A stretch of DNA of 64,000 nucleotides from Tamlana crocina (GTDB lineage Bacteria > Bacteroidota > Bacteroidia > Flavobacteriales > Flavobacteriaceae). Of this stretch, positions 1 to 8,261 are shown piece after piece. Where the stretch lies: positions 2,428,001 through 2,492,000 of the forward strand of contig CP158972.1 of assembly GCA_040429635.1 (NCBI GenBank), written 5' to 3'. The position numbers were made by a program, and so were the translations under genes. Every line of letters begins with the position of its first letter. The stretch's first letter is position 1. The notes under the pieces were generated by a model. That model was not told the origin of the DNA and searched no databases. It saw only the letters and a list, made by a program, of their open reading frames with translations.

Positions 1-49
1 ACTTTCGTTCGGAGCTTTTATGGCTAAACCTTAAGTGTTAAATAAAGAT

Positions 50-934
50 TTACTTTAATGTAAATTCAGAGGTTGAAACCAAGTCTTTTTCATTGAATAC
101 GTTTACCACATAGCGGCCTTCTTCAAAATCGTTGTCTCCTTTTGAGGCCACAAATTCGCAAACATTCAAACTGCTATTTTCATAATTGAACTTACTAATT
201 ACGCTATAATTCAACGTTTTTTCACCAAATTGTACTTGTTCGTTCAATCCTAAAATATTGTTTTTTGGGCCAATAACCTGTACATAAAGCTCCTGGTCGC
301 CTTCAGAAACCAAAGCGTTTTTGGCTACTGTAAAGCACACTCTAATTTTATCTACTCTTCTGGCACGTTCTGTTGGGATTAATTTGCCCGAAGTTCTTTC
401 AATAACCCCAAAACCTTTAAGTCCTACGGTATTTAAAGCCGACGCATTTTCAACCACTTCGGCCAAAGCGTTGTTTTGTACCAATAACGAATCGGTGAAA
501 ATGGTACGCTCTTCCAAACGCACTCTTGTGCTGTCAAGCGAAGTTGCCAAATAAGAATTCTCTATACGTAACGAGTCGTTTTGTGCCAACAGTACATCCA
601 TTTCCTTTTGTAACGACATGTATTTACTTTTATATCGCCACAAGCTTTTTACGTTGGTTTCAGAAATTTTCAACGAATCGATTAACCCTTGTATTCTTGC
701 TCTAGCCTCTACCAAGTCGGCGTTGGCTATTTCGTTTTCACCAATGGCTTCATCATATTGCTTGGCCATGGCGTTTAAATCGTTCATTACCAATTCTTTT
801 TCAGCGGTTAGTTCTTTTTGGGTTTCATTACTTTTCTTATACAAATTCATTGTATAAAAACCGGTTGCTAAAAATAAAACCAGTGCAATGCCCAATGCCA
901 CTTTAAGCCCCGTGTTGCTTTTGCTATTTTCCAT
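50..934 (-). CDS. Membrane-anchored coiled-coil protein, function unknown
   Basis: Predicted protein of 294 residues. Residues 10-30 form one hydrophobic segment near the N-terminus (ALGIALVLFLATGF), followed by a long heptad-like, Lys/Glu/Leu/Asn-rich region (about 35-165) that should form a coiled coil. The C-terminal 120 residues look like a beta-rich globular domain. No catalytic motif is visible. Inferred topology is an inner-membrane anchor with the coiled coil and C-terminal domain on one side, probably the periplasm. It is divergent from the formimidoylglutamase gene. Similar Bacteroidota proteins are, from memory, often labelled as chromosome-partitioning proteins because of the coiled coil; nothing in the sequence supports that role. 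Confidence 0.8.
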   Translation of the reverse strand: MENSKSNTGLKVALGIALVLFLATGFYTMNLYKKSNETQKELTAEKELVMNDLNAMAKQYDEAIGENEIANADLVEARARIQGLIDSLKISETNVKSLWRYKSKYMSLQKEMDVLLAQNDSLRIENSYLATSLDSTRVRLEERTIFTDSLLVQNNALAEVVENASALNTVGLKGFGVIERTSGKLIPTERARRVDKIRVCFTVAKNALVSEGDQELYVQVIGPKNNILGLNEQVQFGEKTLNYSVISKFNYENSSLNVCEFVASKGDNDFEEGRYVVNVFNEKDLVSTSEFTLK

Positions 935-1045
935 AATCTTTAATTTAATGTGTTAAGGTTAAATTTTTGTTTAATCTAATTAATTTTATAAAACTATAAA
1001 CAAATAATGCCGTATTTTTAATATTCAAACCCATTTAAGAAACCT

Positions 1046-2065
1046 ATGGATAAACTCGTTTTGTTTAATAGCGCCGCCCGAAACAAACTTTTAAGTAAAC
1101 GCTCTGGTGAGTCTAAGTTTGGTCAACATGTTCAAACATTAACCAGCATTTCCAATATATACGAACAACTTTGTAATTTGGATGTTAATTATGTGATTTT
1201 AGGTTTGCCCGAAGATGTTGGTGTGTTTGCCAACCACGGAAAAACGGGTACTGCAAGCGCTTGGAATACGGCTCTAAAAAGTCTGCTAAACGTACAGAGC
1301 AATAAACACACCTATGCTTCTAATGTTTTGATTTTAGGCCATTTGGATTTTACCGAAGAACTTAATGAAATTGCAAAATTAAAACCAACGAAAAAGAAGG
1401 ATGTTTTAAAAGCCAGAAAATGGGTTGAAAAAATTGATGCCGAAGTATCATACATAATCCATCAAATTGTTTCGGCGGGCAAAATTCCAATCGTAATTGG
1501 CGGCGGACACAACAATGCCTACGGAAACATAAAAGGCAGTAGCTTGGCTCTTAACACCTCCATAAATGCAGTTAATTTAGATGCCCATACCGATTTTAGG
1601 TCTGTTGAAGGGCGGCACAGCGGAAACGGTTTCAGTTACGCTTTCGCGGAAGGCTTTTTGGAAAATTATTTCGTTTTCGGGCTGCATGAAAATTATACTT
1701 CAGATGCCATTTTCAACACTTTTGAAAATTCAAAATATTTGGATTACAACACTTTTGAAAGTTTGGAAATTAGAAATGAACGCCGATTTAAAAAGGAATT
1801 GGCACGGGCCACCGAACACATTACCGCAAACCACTTCGGTATTGAAATAGATTGCGATGCCATTGAGAACATACCCAGTAGCGCCCAAACGCCCAGCGGA
1901 TTTACCGTTACCCAAGCCCGACAATTTGTGAGCCATTTTGCGAACAACCAGTACGCTACGTATTTGCATATTTGCGAAGCAGCACCCAAAAAAAAATCGG
2001 CCGACCAAGTTGGAAAACTCATTACTTATTTGATTACGGATTTTATTCGAGCCAATAAAAAATAG
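1046..2065 (+). CDS. hutG: Formimidoylglutamase (arginase/agmatinase/HutG family)
   Basis: 339 residues with the metal-binding signatures of the ureohydrolase fold: GGGH at residues 152-155, LDAHTD at 178-183 and EIDCD at about 267-271, which together bind the two Mn2+ ions. The family hydrolyses guanidino- or formimino-substituted amino acids. The overall sequence (NxPSSAQTPSG after the last motif) fits the Bacteroidota formimidoylglutamase branch, which converts N-formimidoyl-glutamate to glutamate and formamide in histidine degradation. No other hut gene lies in the window, so the substrate is inferred from family resemblance; arginase or agmatinase activity is less likely but not excluded. 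The ATG is the first in frame after an AT-rich leader. Confidence 0.8.
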   Translation: MDKLVLFNSAARNKLLSKRSGESKFGQHVQTLTSISNIYEQLCNLDVNYVILGLPEDVGVFANHGKTGTASAWNTALKSLLNVQSNKHTYASNVLILGHLDFTEELNEIAKLKPTKKKDVLKARKWVEKIDAEVSYIIHQIVSAGKIPIVIGGGHNNAYGNIKGSSLALNTSINAVNLDAHTDFRSVEGRHSGNGFSYAFAEGFLENYFVFGLHENYTSDAIFNTFENSKYLDYNTFESLEIRNERRFKKELARATEHITANHFGIEIDCDAIENIPSSAQTPSGFTVTQARQFVSHFANNQYATYLHICEAAPKKKSADQVGKLITYLITDFIRANKK

Positions 2066-2113
2066 TGCTTTTTTACCGAAAATATATTATAACCTTTCCA
2101 GTAAAAAAGCACT
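2064..2113. terminator. Convergent hairpin with 13-bp perfect arms
   Basis: AGTGCTTTTTTAC (2064-2076) is exactly repeated in inverted orientation at 2101-2113. The left arm begins at the hutG stop. The right arm lies inside the last codons of the opposing gene that ends at 2087, whose stop codon is in the loop. The T-run is part of the stem, so this may be a two-way transcription end for the converging genes. Confidence 0.5.
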
Positions 2114-2581
2114 CAATTCCAAACAATATTTTTGGTCAGTTTCGCATAAAACCAACAAAGTTTCAGATATGTAATCATGCAATTCTTTATTGTTTGGATA
2201 AATCTTATATGCCAATTTAAACTCTGAATACGCCCCATGTATTTGGTTCATTTTCAACCTTTCTTTTCCTGAAGCTATAAGAAAACGGAATGCTTTTTTA
2301 TCTTCGTAGGCTTCTAAATCACTCATTTCTTGCGAGTGCGCTTTTGAATAATGGTTGAAGCTCACAAATGAAAAAGTACCAATGAAAAGTAATATGATAC
2401 CAATAACAAAACTTAAAATCCCCATAAAGGTTTTGTTTACTGAAATGTTAGGTTTTATTGAAAATGTTCTGGAATAACTTTGCAGAGGATTAAACGAAGG
2501 GACGCCTTTCCGCTCGAAAAGGACCCTTTTGGAATTTCTTGAGTAAATCCATTTTTGCATCCCAAATCCCATGTAACCCAT
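2087..2581 (-). CDS. Small membrane protein with a TPR-like C-terminal helix pair
   Basis: 164 residues, family not recognised. A basic N-terminal stretch is followed by one strong transmembrane segment at about 53-75 (MGILSFVIGIILLFIGTF). The C-terminal part (KERLKMNQIHGAYSEFKLAYKIYPNNKELHDYI) resembles a tetratricopeptide repeat: a helix, a turn after YPNN, then a second helix. It lies 62 bp downstream of the 262-residue gene in the same direction and may be the last gene of the leftward run. The 3' end overlaps a large inverted repeat shared with the converging gene. Confidence 0.65.
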   Translation of the reverse strand: MGYMGFGMQKWIYSRNSKRVLFERKGVPSFNPLQSYSRTFSIKPNISVNKTFMGILSFVIGIILLFIGTFSFVSFNHYSKAHSQEMSDLEAYEDKKAFRFLIASGKERLKMNQIHGAYSEFKLAYKIYPNNKELHDYISETLLVLCETDQKYCLELSAFLLERL

Positions 2582-2643
2582 AATTGACCTTTATTTATAG
2601 GTCTTTAAACTTTAGTATTTGTTACAGTGAAAGAAACAAGTGA

Positions 2644-3432
2644 TTAAAAGTTTGTTGGAACAGCAAACTCAATTCCTTTATCATATCTGCTTTTACGCCT
2701 AGAAAAAATCGAACAACGAGCTTGATTGTTAAATTCTAAAACCTCACCCATCCGCCTTTTAAATTGCATATATGGAGCATTACCTTTTAATGTCTTTTTT
2801 TGAAAATCCGATATATCTTTGTATTGCATTTTCAACCGTGGAATATAAATGGGCTCAATGTTTATTTTATGTTTAAATTGAGTTCCCAGCAAGCTATAAT
2901 CCTCATCAAATTTCAACCAATCGTACCTTTCAGTATAAAGGTTAAGTATGCGCAGCAGCATTTGTTTTTCAGGTTTCAAGTAGCGCTCATATTCCCCAAT
3001 TAGAACATTGTAAATTTCAGTAATAACTTGATGAAGATAAACTGTACCCTTATTCTTCTTTAATAATTTACCGATGACCTCTAAAATTACATTTGAAAAA
3101 AAATCGTTGTCATCCGTTTCTCTTTCCTTTTTGATTGAAAAGACTCTTTTTTTATGACTGTAAAAATTGCCAAAATAACTTTCTTGAAAATTAACTACTT
3201 CTACCCTGATTATTTTCTTGCTTAATAGCCTAAGAAAAGTCAAATTAAAGGTTTCATTTAATAAATCTTCCCAAAGTACATCACTCGAAATAGAAACATG
3301 ACGATATTCAAAATCATGAATTCTGCTGAGGCTGCACATCCCAATATCATCACAATGAAAATCAATATTTTCAACATGAATTTTACCTATGGAAAGATTC
3401 TTTTTGGAATAAAAGAAAGATGTAATGGACAT
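2644..3432 (-). CDS. Hypothetical protein, 262 residues
   Basis: No signal peptide, transmembrane segment or known motif is visible. The protein is mixed alpha/beta and rich in aromatic residues, Lys and Asn, with a basic C-terminus (QARCSIFSRRKSRYDKG). It starts 5 bp after the end of the 564-residue membrane protein gene, so the two are very likely co-transcribed and may be co-translated. The base composition is more AT-rich than its upstream neighbours, which could mean a different history. No function is proposed. Confidence 0.65.
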   Translation of the reverse strand: MSITSFFYSKKNLSIGKIHVENIDFHCDDIGMCSLSRIHDFEYRHVSISSDVLWEDLLNETFNLTFLRLLSKKIIRVEVVNFQESYFGNFYSHKKRVFSIKKERETDDNDFFSNVILEVIGKLLKKNKGTVYLHQVITEIYNVLIGEYERYLKPEKQMLLRILNLYTERYDWLKFDEDYSLLGTQFKHKINIEPIYIPRLKMQYKDISDFQKKTLKGNAPYMQFKRRMGEVLEFNNQARCSIFSRRKSRYDKGIEFAVPTNF

Positions 3433-3437
3433 AAAAT

Positions 3438-5132
3438 TTACTTAGCAGCCTTCAAAGAATCAATCTGCTTTTGCAATTTTTCAAGCAATTCAGCCTTAAC
3501 GTCCGTATCAGGAACCATTTGGTTTATAGAATCTTTTACGGCTTCACCAAAATCAATTTCTTTCTTTTCCTCAACAAAATAATAGCCAATGCCCTCACTG
3601 GCTCGCCAGGCTTCGTTAAGTTGATGGTAAACCGTTTTATCCCACTGGCTGGGGTGTTTTACATCAATCCAAACCACATCGCGGTACTCGCTATCTACCA
3701 GCACCAAATCGGGTGTAGCCGAACCGTCAAACTGTTGCGCATTATTATCACTAATGGCCGAAACCGTTCCCATAAAAAACATACGCTTTTTACCAGCTAT
3801 ATTTTTTATGTAAGGTCGAAATTCAACTGGTGTATTGGCACTCCAATCGTATTCCTTTCGCGATTCCTTTACCTTTAACGGCATGGCCGAAACCCCAGCG
3901 TAACCTTGCTTTTTTGCGGCATGATTATAATAATACAGTTTGTCGGTGCCATCGGCAGGTACAAAAACGCTGAAACTTAAACTGGTACGCTCGTCGCCAA
4001 CGGGCTCCAAACCAAACCAATGGTACAGACCACTGTAAGCCTCCACATCGGTTTCCGAAAAATCGAAATCGGTAACATAGGGCTGCTGGTTTTGGTCTTT
4101 AGGCATGGTCGGGATTTTCACCGCCGTTTCCATATTCCATGGCAACGGATCGCTAAATCCGCCCAAAAACTTTAAGGATTCTGCTTGCAACCTCGACACC
4201 TTTTCCGCTAAGGTATTTTGACGTGTTAAATAAGGGTGGTTTTTCATGTACTCTGGACTCACATAAGTGCCTTTCCCGATTAAAATACGCTCGATGTAAT
4301 CGTTAAAATCATGCTCGCCATTGTCAATGACCATTACGCCGCCAAAGGTTGGGTACGGAAACAAAAAGCCTTTCCACTTTATTAAGCTCACCACTTCTAC
4401 CCATTGCCCAGAATCGTTTTTCATGTAATAGGTGTCGCTGGGTTCCATGGTGAACAATTGGAAAATATTGAAACGCTGCACCACCGCGTTATAGGTATTT
4501 CGGCTAAATTTCAATGATTCACCAATGGAAAAGGTAACGGGAATTCGGTTTTCACTTGAAAATCTCGGGAACGGTGTGGTACTCGATACCGCAAACACTT
4601 CCTCGGTATTATCGGTCATGCCCTGCCACATGTATTTTTCAGTGGGCTGGATGGCCATGGTCCATTTATTTTCGTTACCAATACGCACCAAATGTGGTAG
4701 CGATACATCTTTGGTTTCGCCCACACTTTCATTAGCCATGGAAAAAATATTGCGTAATGGCTGAATGCGCTCATTTTGTGTTAATGGCAACTCGCTGATT
4801 TCAACTTTATTCAAATGGTTGAAAACATTGTAGGTTTTCATATAATCGTACATTTTGAAATGCCAACCCACTACATACAGCAGCCCGAAGAAAATGAGCA
4901 ACAACGCCAAAATGCCCAATCTACCACCCGTACTGGCCGATTTTCTAAACTTCCGAAGGCCAAAAAACAGTACAGTGGCACTTAACAGGATAACAAAAAT
5001 ATATTTCCTTATAAATAATAAAGCAGGTTGGTAATCGTCGCGCAAAACAAAAAGCGCAATTAATAAAATAATGGAAACAATTATGATTATTGTTTTTTGT
5101 TTTTTGCCTTTATTCCAGTAGTTTTTTATCAT
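3438..5132 (-). CDS. Triple-span membrane protein with a large soluble domain
   Basis: 564 residues. Three hydrophobic helices at the N-terminus (about 14-30, 43-59 and 72-90) are followed by roughly 470 residues with no further membrane segment. The soluble part is rich in Trp, Tyr and Asp, contains the run DLVLVDSEYRDVVWIDVKHP, and ends in a short coiled coil (VKAELLEKLQKQIDSLKAAK). No catalytic signature was recognised. With three spans and a Lys-rich N-terminus, the soluble domain could lie on the periplasmic face if the positive-inside rule holds. It belongs to the leftward cluster with the coiled-coil protein and AAA ATPase and is tightly linked to the next gene. Confidence 0.7.
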   Translation of the reverse strand: MIKNYWNKGKKQKTIIIIVSIILLIALFVLRDDYQPALLFIRKYIFVILLSATVLFFGLRKFRKSASTGGRLGILALLLIFFGLLYVVGWHFKMYDYMKTYNVFNHLNKVEISELPLTQNERIQPLRNIFSMANESVGETKDVSLPHLVRIGNENKWTMAIQPTEKYMWQGMTDNTEEVFAVSSTTPFPRFSSENRIPVTFSIGESLKFSRNTYNAVVQRFNIFQLFTMEPSDTYYMKNDSGQWVEVVSLIKWKGFLFPYPTFGGVMVIDNGEHDFNDYIERILIGKGTYVSPEYMKNHPYLTRQNTLAEKVSRLQAESLKFLGGFSDPLPWNMETAVKIPTMPKDQNQQPYVTDFDFSETDVEAYSGLYHWFGLEPVGDERTSLSFSVFVPADGTDKLYYYNHAAKKQGYAGVSAMPLKVKESRKEYDWSANTPVEFRPYIKNIAGKKRMFFMGTVSAISDNNAQQFDGSATPDLVLVDSEYRDVVWIDVKHPSQWDKTVYHQLNEAWRASEGIGYYFVEEKKEIDFGEAVKDSINQMVPDTDVKAELLEKLQKQIDSLKAAK

Positions 5133-5256
5133 GTTTTGTCATTCCCACCTTTCGGCTATCTCTCAAGATGAACTTCGGCAGAATCTTTTTTAATTTAACT
5201 TGTTTCGTTTCAACAGACACTTCGACTGCACTCAGTGTGACATTTTAATTCTAAAT
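5133..5256. repeat. Intergenic dispersed repeat (TGAGYGYAGTCGAAGTG family)
   Basis: The spacer holds a copy of a short palindromic-flank repeat, ACACTTCGACTGCACTCAGT at about 5217-5236 (the match runs on to 5241), plus a second repeat-like stretch near 5139-5160. The same core recurs at 5334-5353 inside the neighbouring gene and at 60844-60866. Such extragenic repeats are scattered through many flavobacterial genomes. Confidence 0.6.
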
Positions 5257-5802
5257 TTAAAGCAACCCTTTATCCTTCAACCGTTCACGAGCACTTTTTT
5301 CTTCTTTTTTCAGGGATTCTTGTTTTGATTCCACACTTCGACTACGCTCAGTATCCAAACTATCAGTTTCATTGGCGTCCTTGGTTTTTAAATCCTCAAT
5401 AAAATCCTTTCCTTTTTCAATAGTATCCTGTACCATACCTTCCAACGAATCGCTTTTTTCGTCTATCACTTCACTCGATTTAAAAATAAAATTGGCTAAA
5501 TACGTACCTAGTAATGTGCCGAAAATCATGGAAGCAAAAATGGATACCGTGGCCACGTCAATAGGGATTAAAAACTGTGTGATAACGATGCCTATCAAAA
5601 ACAAAAAGCCTATGAATACCAACCGAATAATAAATTTTTGCTGATACACAAATCCGGTTTTATCGGATGGTTTCATTTGCAATTCTTTCGAATACATCAG
5701 TTTGTTGAAAAACCGGTATAAACCGTTTCCGTTGGATTCGCGCCAGTAAATCAATGCTCCAAAAAGTATGGATGCGATGAAGATGATTAGTTCTAGTGTC
5801 AT
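5257..5802 (-). CDS. Small membrane protein with three spans and a charged tail
   Basis: 181 residues with hydrophobic segments at about 2-20, 57-79 and 83-107, then a highly charged, probably helical tail (108-181) rich in Lys, Glu and Asp. Family not recognised. Residues 150-157 (DTERSRSV) are encoded by a copy of the dispersed TGAGCGTAGTCGAAGTG repeat that also lies in the spacer just downstream, so part of the tail appears to have been gained by in-frame repeat insertion. It sits between the 564-residue membrane protein and the possible mini-element and is presumably part of the same leftward unit. Confidence 0.7.
   Translation of the reverse strand: MTLELIIFIASILFGALIYWRESNGNGLYRFFNKLMYSKELQMKPSDKTGFVYQQKFIIRLVFIGFLFLIGIVITQFLIPIDVATVSIFASMIFGTLLGTYLANFIFKSSEVIDEKSDSLEGMVQDTIEKGKDFIEDLKTKDANETDSLDTERSRSVESKQESLKKEEKSARERLKDKGLL
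5334..5353 (-). repeat. Dispersed repeat inside a coding sequence
   Basis: CACTTCGACTACGCTCAGTA on the plus strand matches the core of the intergenic copies near 5217-5241 and 60844-60866. Here it is read in frame as ERSRSV within the charged tail of the membrane protein. Confidence 0.6.
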
Positions 5803-5808
5803 AGTTAT

Positions 5809-6334
5809 AAAGTTTGAAGCATGGAGTTAGAAGCTTGAAGCTGCTTACTCATGCTGCTTTTTTTTGTTTGAAGCTTGGAGTTGGAAGCTGGAAGTTTCTT
5901 ACTCTTGCGCTTTAATTTTTTATTTTATTCCTGAAAGCTATGGTCATATTTATTAAATCGAAACAGTCTTTGTAATATCGCCTAAAAATATCTTCTTCAA
6001 GATAGTTTCTACTTTTTGCTTTGTGCAAACAAGTTACTACTTCTGCCAAAGATCTTATAGCGTATCCTAAAAATTTTCTATATTCTGGCCCAGATTGCAA
6101 AATTGAACCTTCTGAAATATTTAACGCAATAGAATCGGAAGCTCTTTTTAATTGCGATGACAAATTATACCTTTCATCTTTAGGAAACTTAGATACCAAA
6201 ATATTCATGTCTTCCCCTAAGTCCATTTCTTTTTGCCAAATGATTAAATCTTCAAACTTAAATTTCATTTATAAATAAATTAAACTTCATGCTTTCTTCT
6301 TACATCTCCAAGCTCCAAACTTCTAACTTCTAAC
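5809..6334. mobile_element. Possible non-autonomous element around a four-helix-bundle gene
   Basis: Two imperfect direct copies of a 45-bp sequence (5812-5857 and 5866-5910; shared words GTTTGAAGC, GGAGTT, GAAGCT, TTACTC) lie on the left of the S23-type gene. A related sequence in inverted orientation lies on the right (6284-6334, reading GAAGTTTGGAGCTTGGAG on the minus strand). The unit is inserted exactly between the stop codon of the 413-residue gene and the start of the 181-residue gene, and the stop codon at 6330-6332 lies within the right arm. No transposase is present. Mobility is inferred from the flanking repeats and position only. Confidence 0.4.
5912..6268 (-). CDS. Four-helix bundle protein (S23 / 23S rRNA intervening-sequence type)
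   Basis: 118 residues starting MKFKFEDLIIWQKEMDLGED, with the family's typical features: the early aromatic W-x-K/E-x-M/A segment, the central SSQLKRASDSIALNISEGS block and a late EVVTCLHKAKSRNYL segment. Members form small pentameric four-helix bundles and are close to the accessory protein Avd of diversity-generating retroelements. No reverse transcriptase or rRNA gene is nearby, so neither role can be assigned here. The gene is bracketed by related repeats and looks inserted into the leftward cluster. Confidence 0.85.
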   Translation of the reverse strand: MKFKFEDLIIWQKEMDLGEDMNILVSKFPKDERYNLSSQLKRASDSIALNISEGSILQSGPEYRKFLGYAIRSLAEVVTCLHKAKSRNYLEEDIFRRYYKDCFDLINMTIAFRNKIKN

Positions 6335-7571
6335 CACCAACGTTCCCACTTATCGTCCCCACAACCCAATCTTTTAAGGAATCGTCCCAATTTTTATAGG
6401 CACCATAAAACGTTTCCTTATCGTACCAATACCAAAACAGCACGTCTTTTGGTGAAATGTTTACCAATAGTTTCCAAATTAAGTCTTGGTGTTTTGCTTC
6501 CAACGACGAATGTGGTTGGTGCAATGCCTCATAGAATTTTAAATCGATAACATCGCCTATTTTAAATTCGTTGCTCACCTCTAATTTTTCCAAATAGCGC
6601 TCTACGCCCATCACTTTTTTGCGCGAATCAATATCCAATTTGTTCAGGTAACTTTTAAATAAAATGGAATCGTTTAAAATATCATTGATAGGGTGTTGCG
6701 GTTTTTTTAAACATTGTGCCAACTCAAATTTTTTAATGCGATCGTACTGATTTGTTTTAATCACTTTTTCCAAATCGCACTCCACAATAACGTGGTCGCG
6801 TAGTTTTTCCATAAGTTGGGGCTGTGAAATGTGATAAATCAAAACGTCATGGCTCGTATCCTTGATGGCTTCCTTGTACCACTTTTCATCTTCGAACACC
6901 ACAATGGGCGTTATAAAATCTCGCAATACGTAAACGCCGCCAAACGATCTTGTAAAGAAAGAATCGGTAGTGTATTCCAGCTCGTGCAACTCTAAATCTC
7001 GATACCGCAAATCGCCATGCTTTTGGGCTGATTCCAACAATTGCTGATGCAAATTTTCATCAATAAAATTATTGCCCTTACTAAACGTATCGACCAATTT
7101 TAACTGCTGTTTTTGGATTTTATCCAAATCGTTGATTAAATGGAAATGAACGGTTACTTTATCGTATTTAAGTACATCCAAAGGCTCGTAGAACGCATCG
7201 ATGCCTTGGTCGAAATCCAAACAAATAGCACAATCGCGAGTAATGTCCTTTATTTTTTCACCGTGGACTTTAAACACGAATTTCATAATATCACGATCAA
7301 AAGTGTGGGCAGGCAAATACACGGGCTTTCCTTTTTGTAACGGTGAAATAATGATGCCACACGGATTGGCCTCACCGTTGCACATATAATATTGTTCAGC
7401 TTTTTCTTCGGCCACTTCGGGGCTCCACCCCATTCCGTCAATATGGAAAGTCTTTAATTTCGTTTCCGAAAAGCCAAGCTTCACCAAGCATTTATTGTAA
7501 CGCTCCACCAGTTTTCCGCTTACCGGAATGAGTTCACTTTTAAATAGATTTGCTGTTTTTAGTTTGTTCAT
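6330..7571 (-). CDS. Hypothetical cytoplasmic protein, 413 residues
   Basis: No membrane segment or signal peptide. The N-terminal half has beta-rich runs and several Cys (YMCNGEANPCG, RDCAICLDFDQG). The C-terminal half is helical and ends with several Trp (DVLFWYWYDKETFYGAYKNW). Not assigned to a named family; it may correspond to a Bacteroidota domain of unknown function. It begins 22 bp after the NUDIX gene, so the two are probably in one transcript. The stop codon lies in the arm of a repeat that flanks the neighbouring four-helix-bundle gene, so the native C-terminus may have been altered by that insertion. Confidence 0.7.
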   Translation of the reverse strand: MNKLKTANLFKSELIPVSGKLVERYNKCLVKLGFSETKLKTFHIDGMGWSPEVAEEKAEQYYMCNGEANPCGIIISPLQKGKPVYLPAHTFDRDIMKFVFKVHGEKIKDITRDCAICLDFDQGIDAFYEPLDVLKYDKVTVHFHLINDLDKIQKQQLKLVDTFSKGNNFIDENLHQQLLESAQKHGDLRYRDLELHELEYTTDSFFTRSFGGVYVLRDFITPIVVFEDEKWYKEAIKDTSHDVLIYHISQPQLMEKLRDHVIVECDLEKVIKTNQYDRIKKFELAQCLKKPQHPINDILNDSILFKSYLNKLDIDSRKKVMGVERYLEKLEVSNEFKIGDVIDLKFYEALHQPHSSLEAKHQDLIWKLLVNISPKDVLFWYWYDKETFYGAYKNWDDSLKDWVVGTISGNVGG

Positions 7572-7593
7572 TTAGACACAAATTACCTTCAAT

Positions 7594-8181
7594 TTAAACA
7601 CCCAACAAATTATGAATTTGCGCATACTGCAACAACACAATGGTTCGGGTATCTTCAATTTTACCATTGTTGAGCATGTTTATTGCTTTTTCAAATGGCA
7701 ACTCCAAAACCTCAATATCTTCATGTTCACTGTCCAATCCTCCGCCATCATTTACCTTCATATCATCGGTGTATTCGCCAACAAAAAAATGCATCTTTTC
7801 GGTCATTACCCCGGGCGACGAATAGGCTTCGTAAACCTTTTTTACTTCTTTTAATCGGTAGCCCACTTCTTCTTCGGTTTCACGGATAATGCAGGCTTCG
7901 GGGTTATCTTTATCCAACATGCCAGCCGTGATTTCAACCAAAAAGCCGTCTTTATTATCGTTCAAATAGGTGGGCATTCTAAACTGCTTGGTTAAAATAA
8001 CCGTTTGCTTTTCCTTATTATAAAGAAGGATTCCTGCGCCGTCGCCCCTATCATAAACCTCGCGCATTTGGTTCACCCATGTTCCGCTGCTCGTCAAATA
8101 ATCAAAAGTGACCCGGTTTAGAATATAATAATTATCGGACAGCAGTTTCTTTTCTATGTTTTTTATTCGTTTATCGCTCAT
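7594..8181 (-). CDS. nudK: NUDIX hydrolase, NudK-like (nucleoside diphosphate sugar pyrophosphatase)
   Basis: 195 residues. The NUDIX box runs from Gly87 to Gly107 (GMLDKDNPEACIIRETEEEV) and keeps the catalytic REtEEEvG core that binds Mg2+. The spacing and the wording around the box (AGMLDKDNPEACI) closely match E. coli NudK, which hydrolyses GDP-mannose and similar nucleotide sugars. Length is also right for NudK. Other substrates such as ADP-ribose are possible. It sits between the AAA ATPase gene (80 bp) and the 413-residue gene (22 bp), an unexpected company that suggests either a housekeeping passenger or a nucleotide-sugar or ADP-ribose link for the cluster. Confidence 0.85.
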   Translation of the reverse strand: MSDKRIKNIEKKLLSDNYYILNRVTFDYLTSSGTWVNQMREVYDRGDGAGILLYNKEKQTVILTKQFRMPTYLNDNKDGFLVEITAGMLDKDNPEACIIRETEEEVGYRLKEVKKVYEAYSSPGVMTEKMHFFVGEYTDDMKVNDGGGLDSEHEDIEVLELPFEKAINMLNNGKIEDTRTIVLLQYAQIHNLLGV

Positions 8182-8261
8182 TCTTCATTTTTAGTTTTCC
8201 ACGATTCCTTTTTCTGAAACCGACATACTCCTTGTTTATTCACTTGTTAGCCCAACACCCA

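Noticed and set aside
1730-2022. Two minus-strand frames inside hutG
   Set aside because: Antisense to the arginase-family motifs; no ribosome-binding context or domain.
5912-6268. Four-helix-bundle gene as accessory protein of a diversity-generating retroelement
   Set aside because: No reverse transcriptase, template repeat or variable region is seen nearby.
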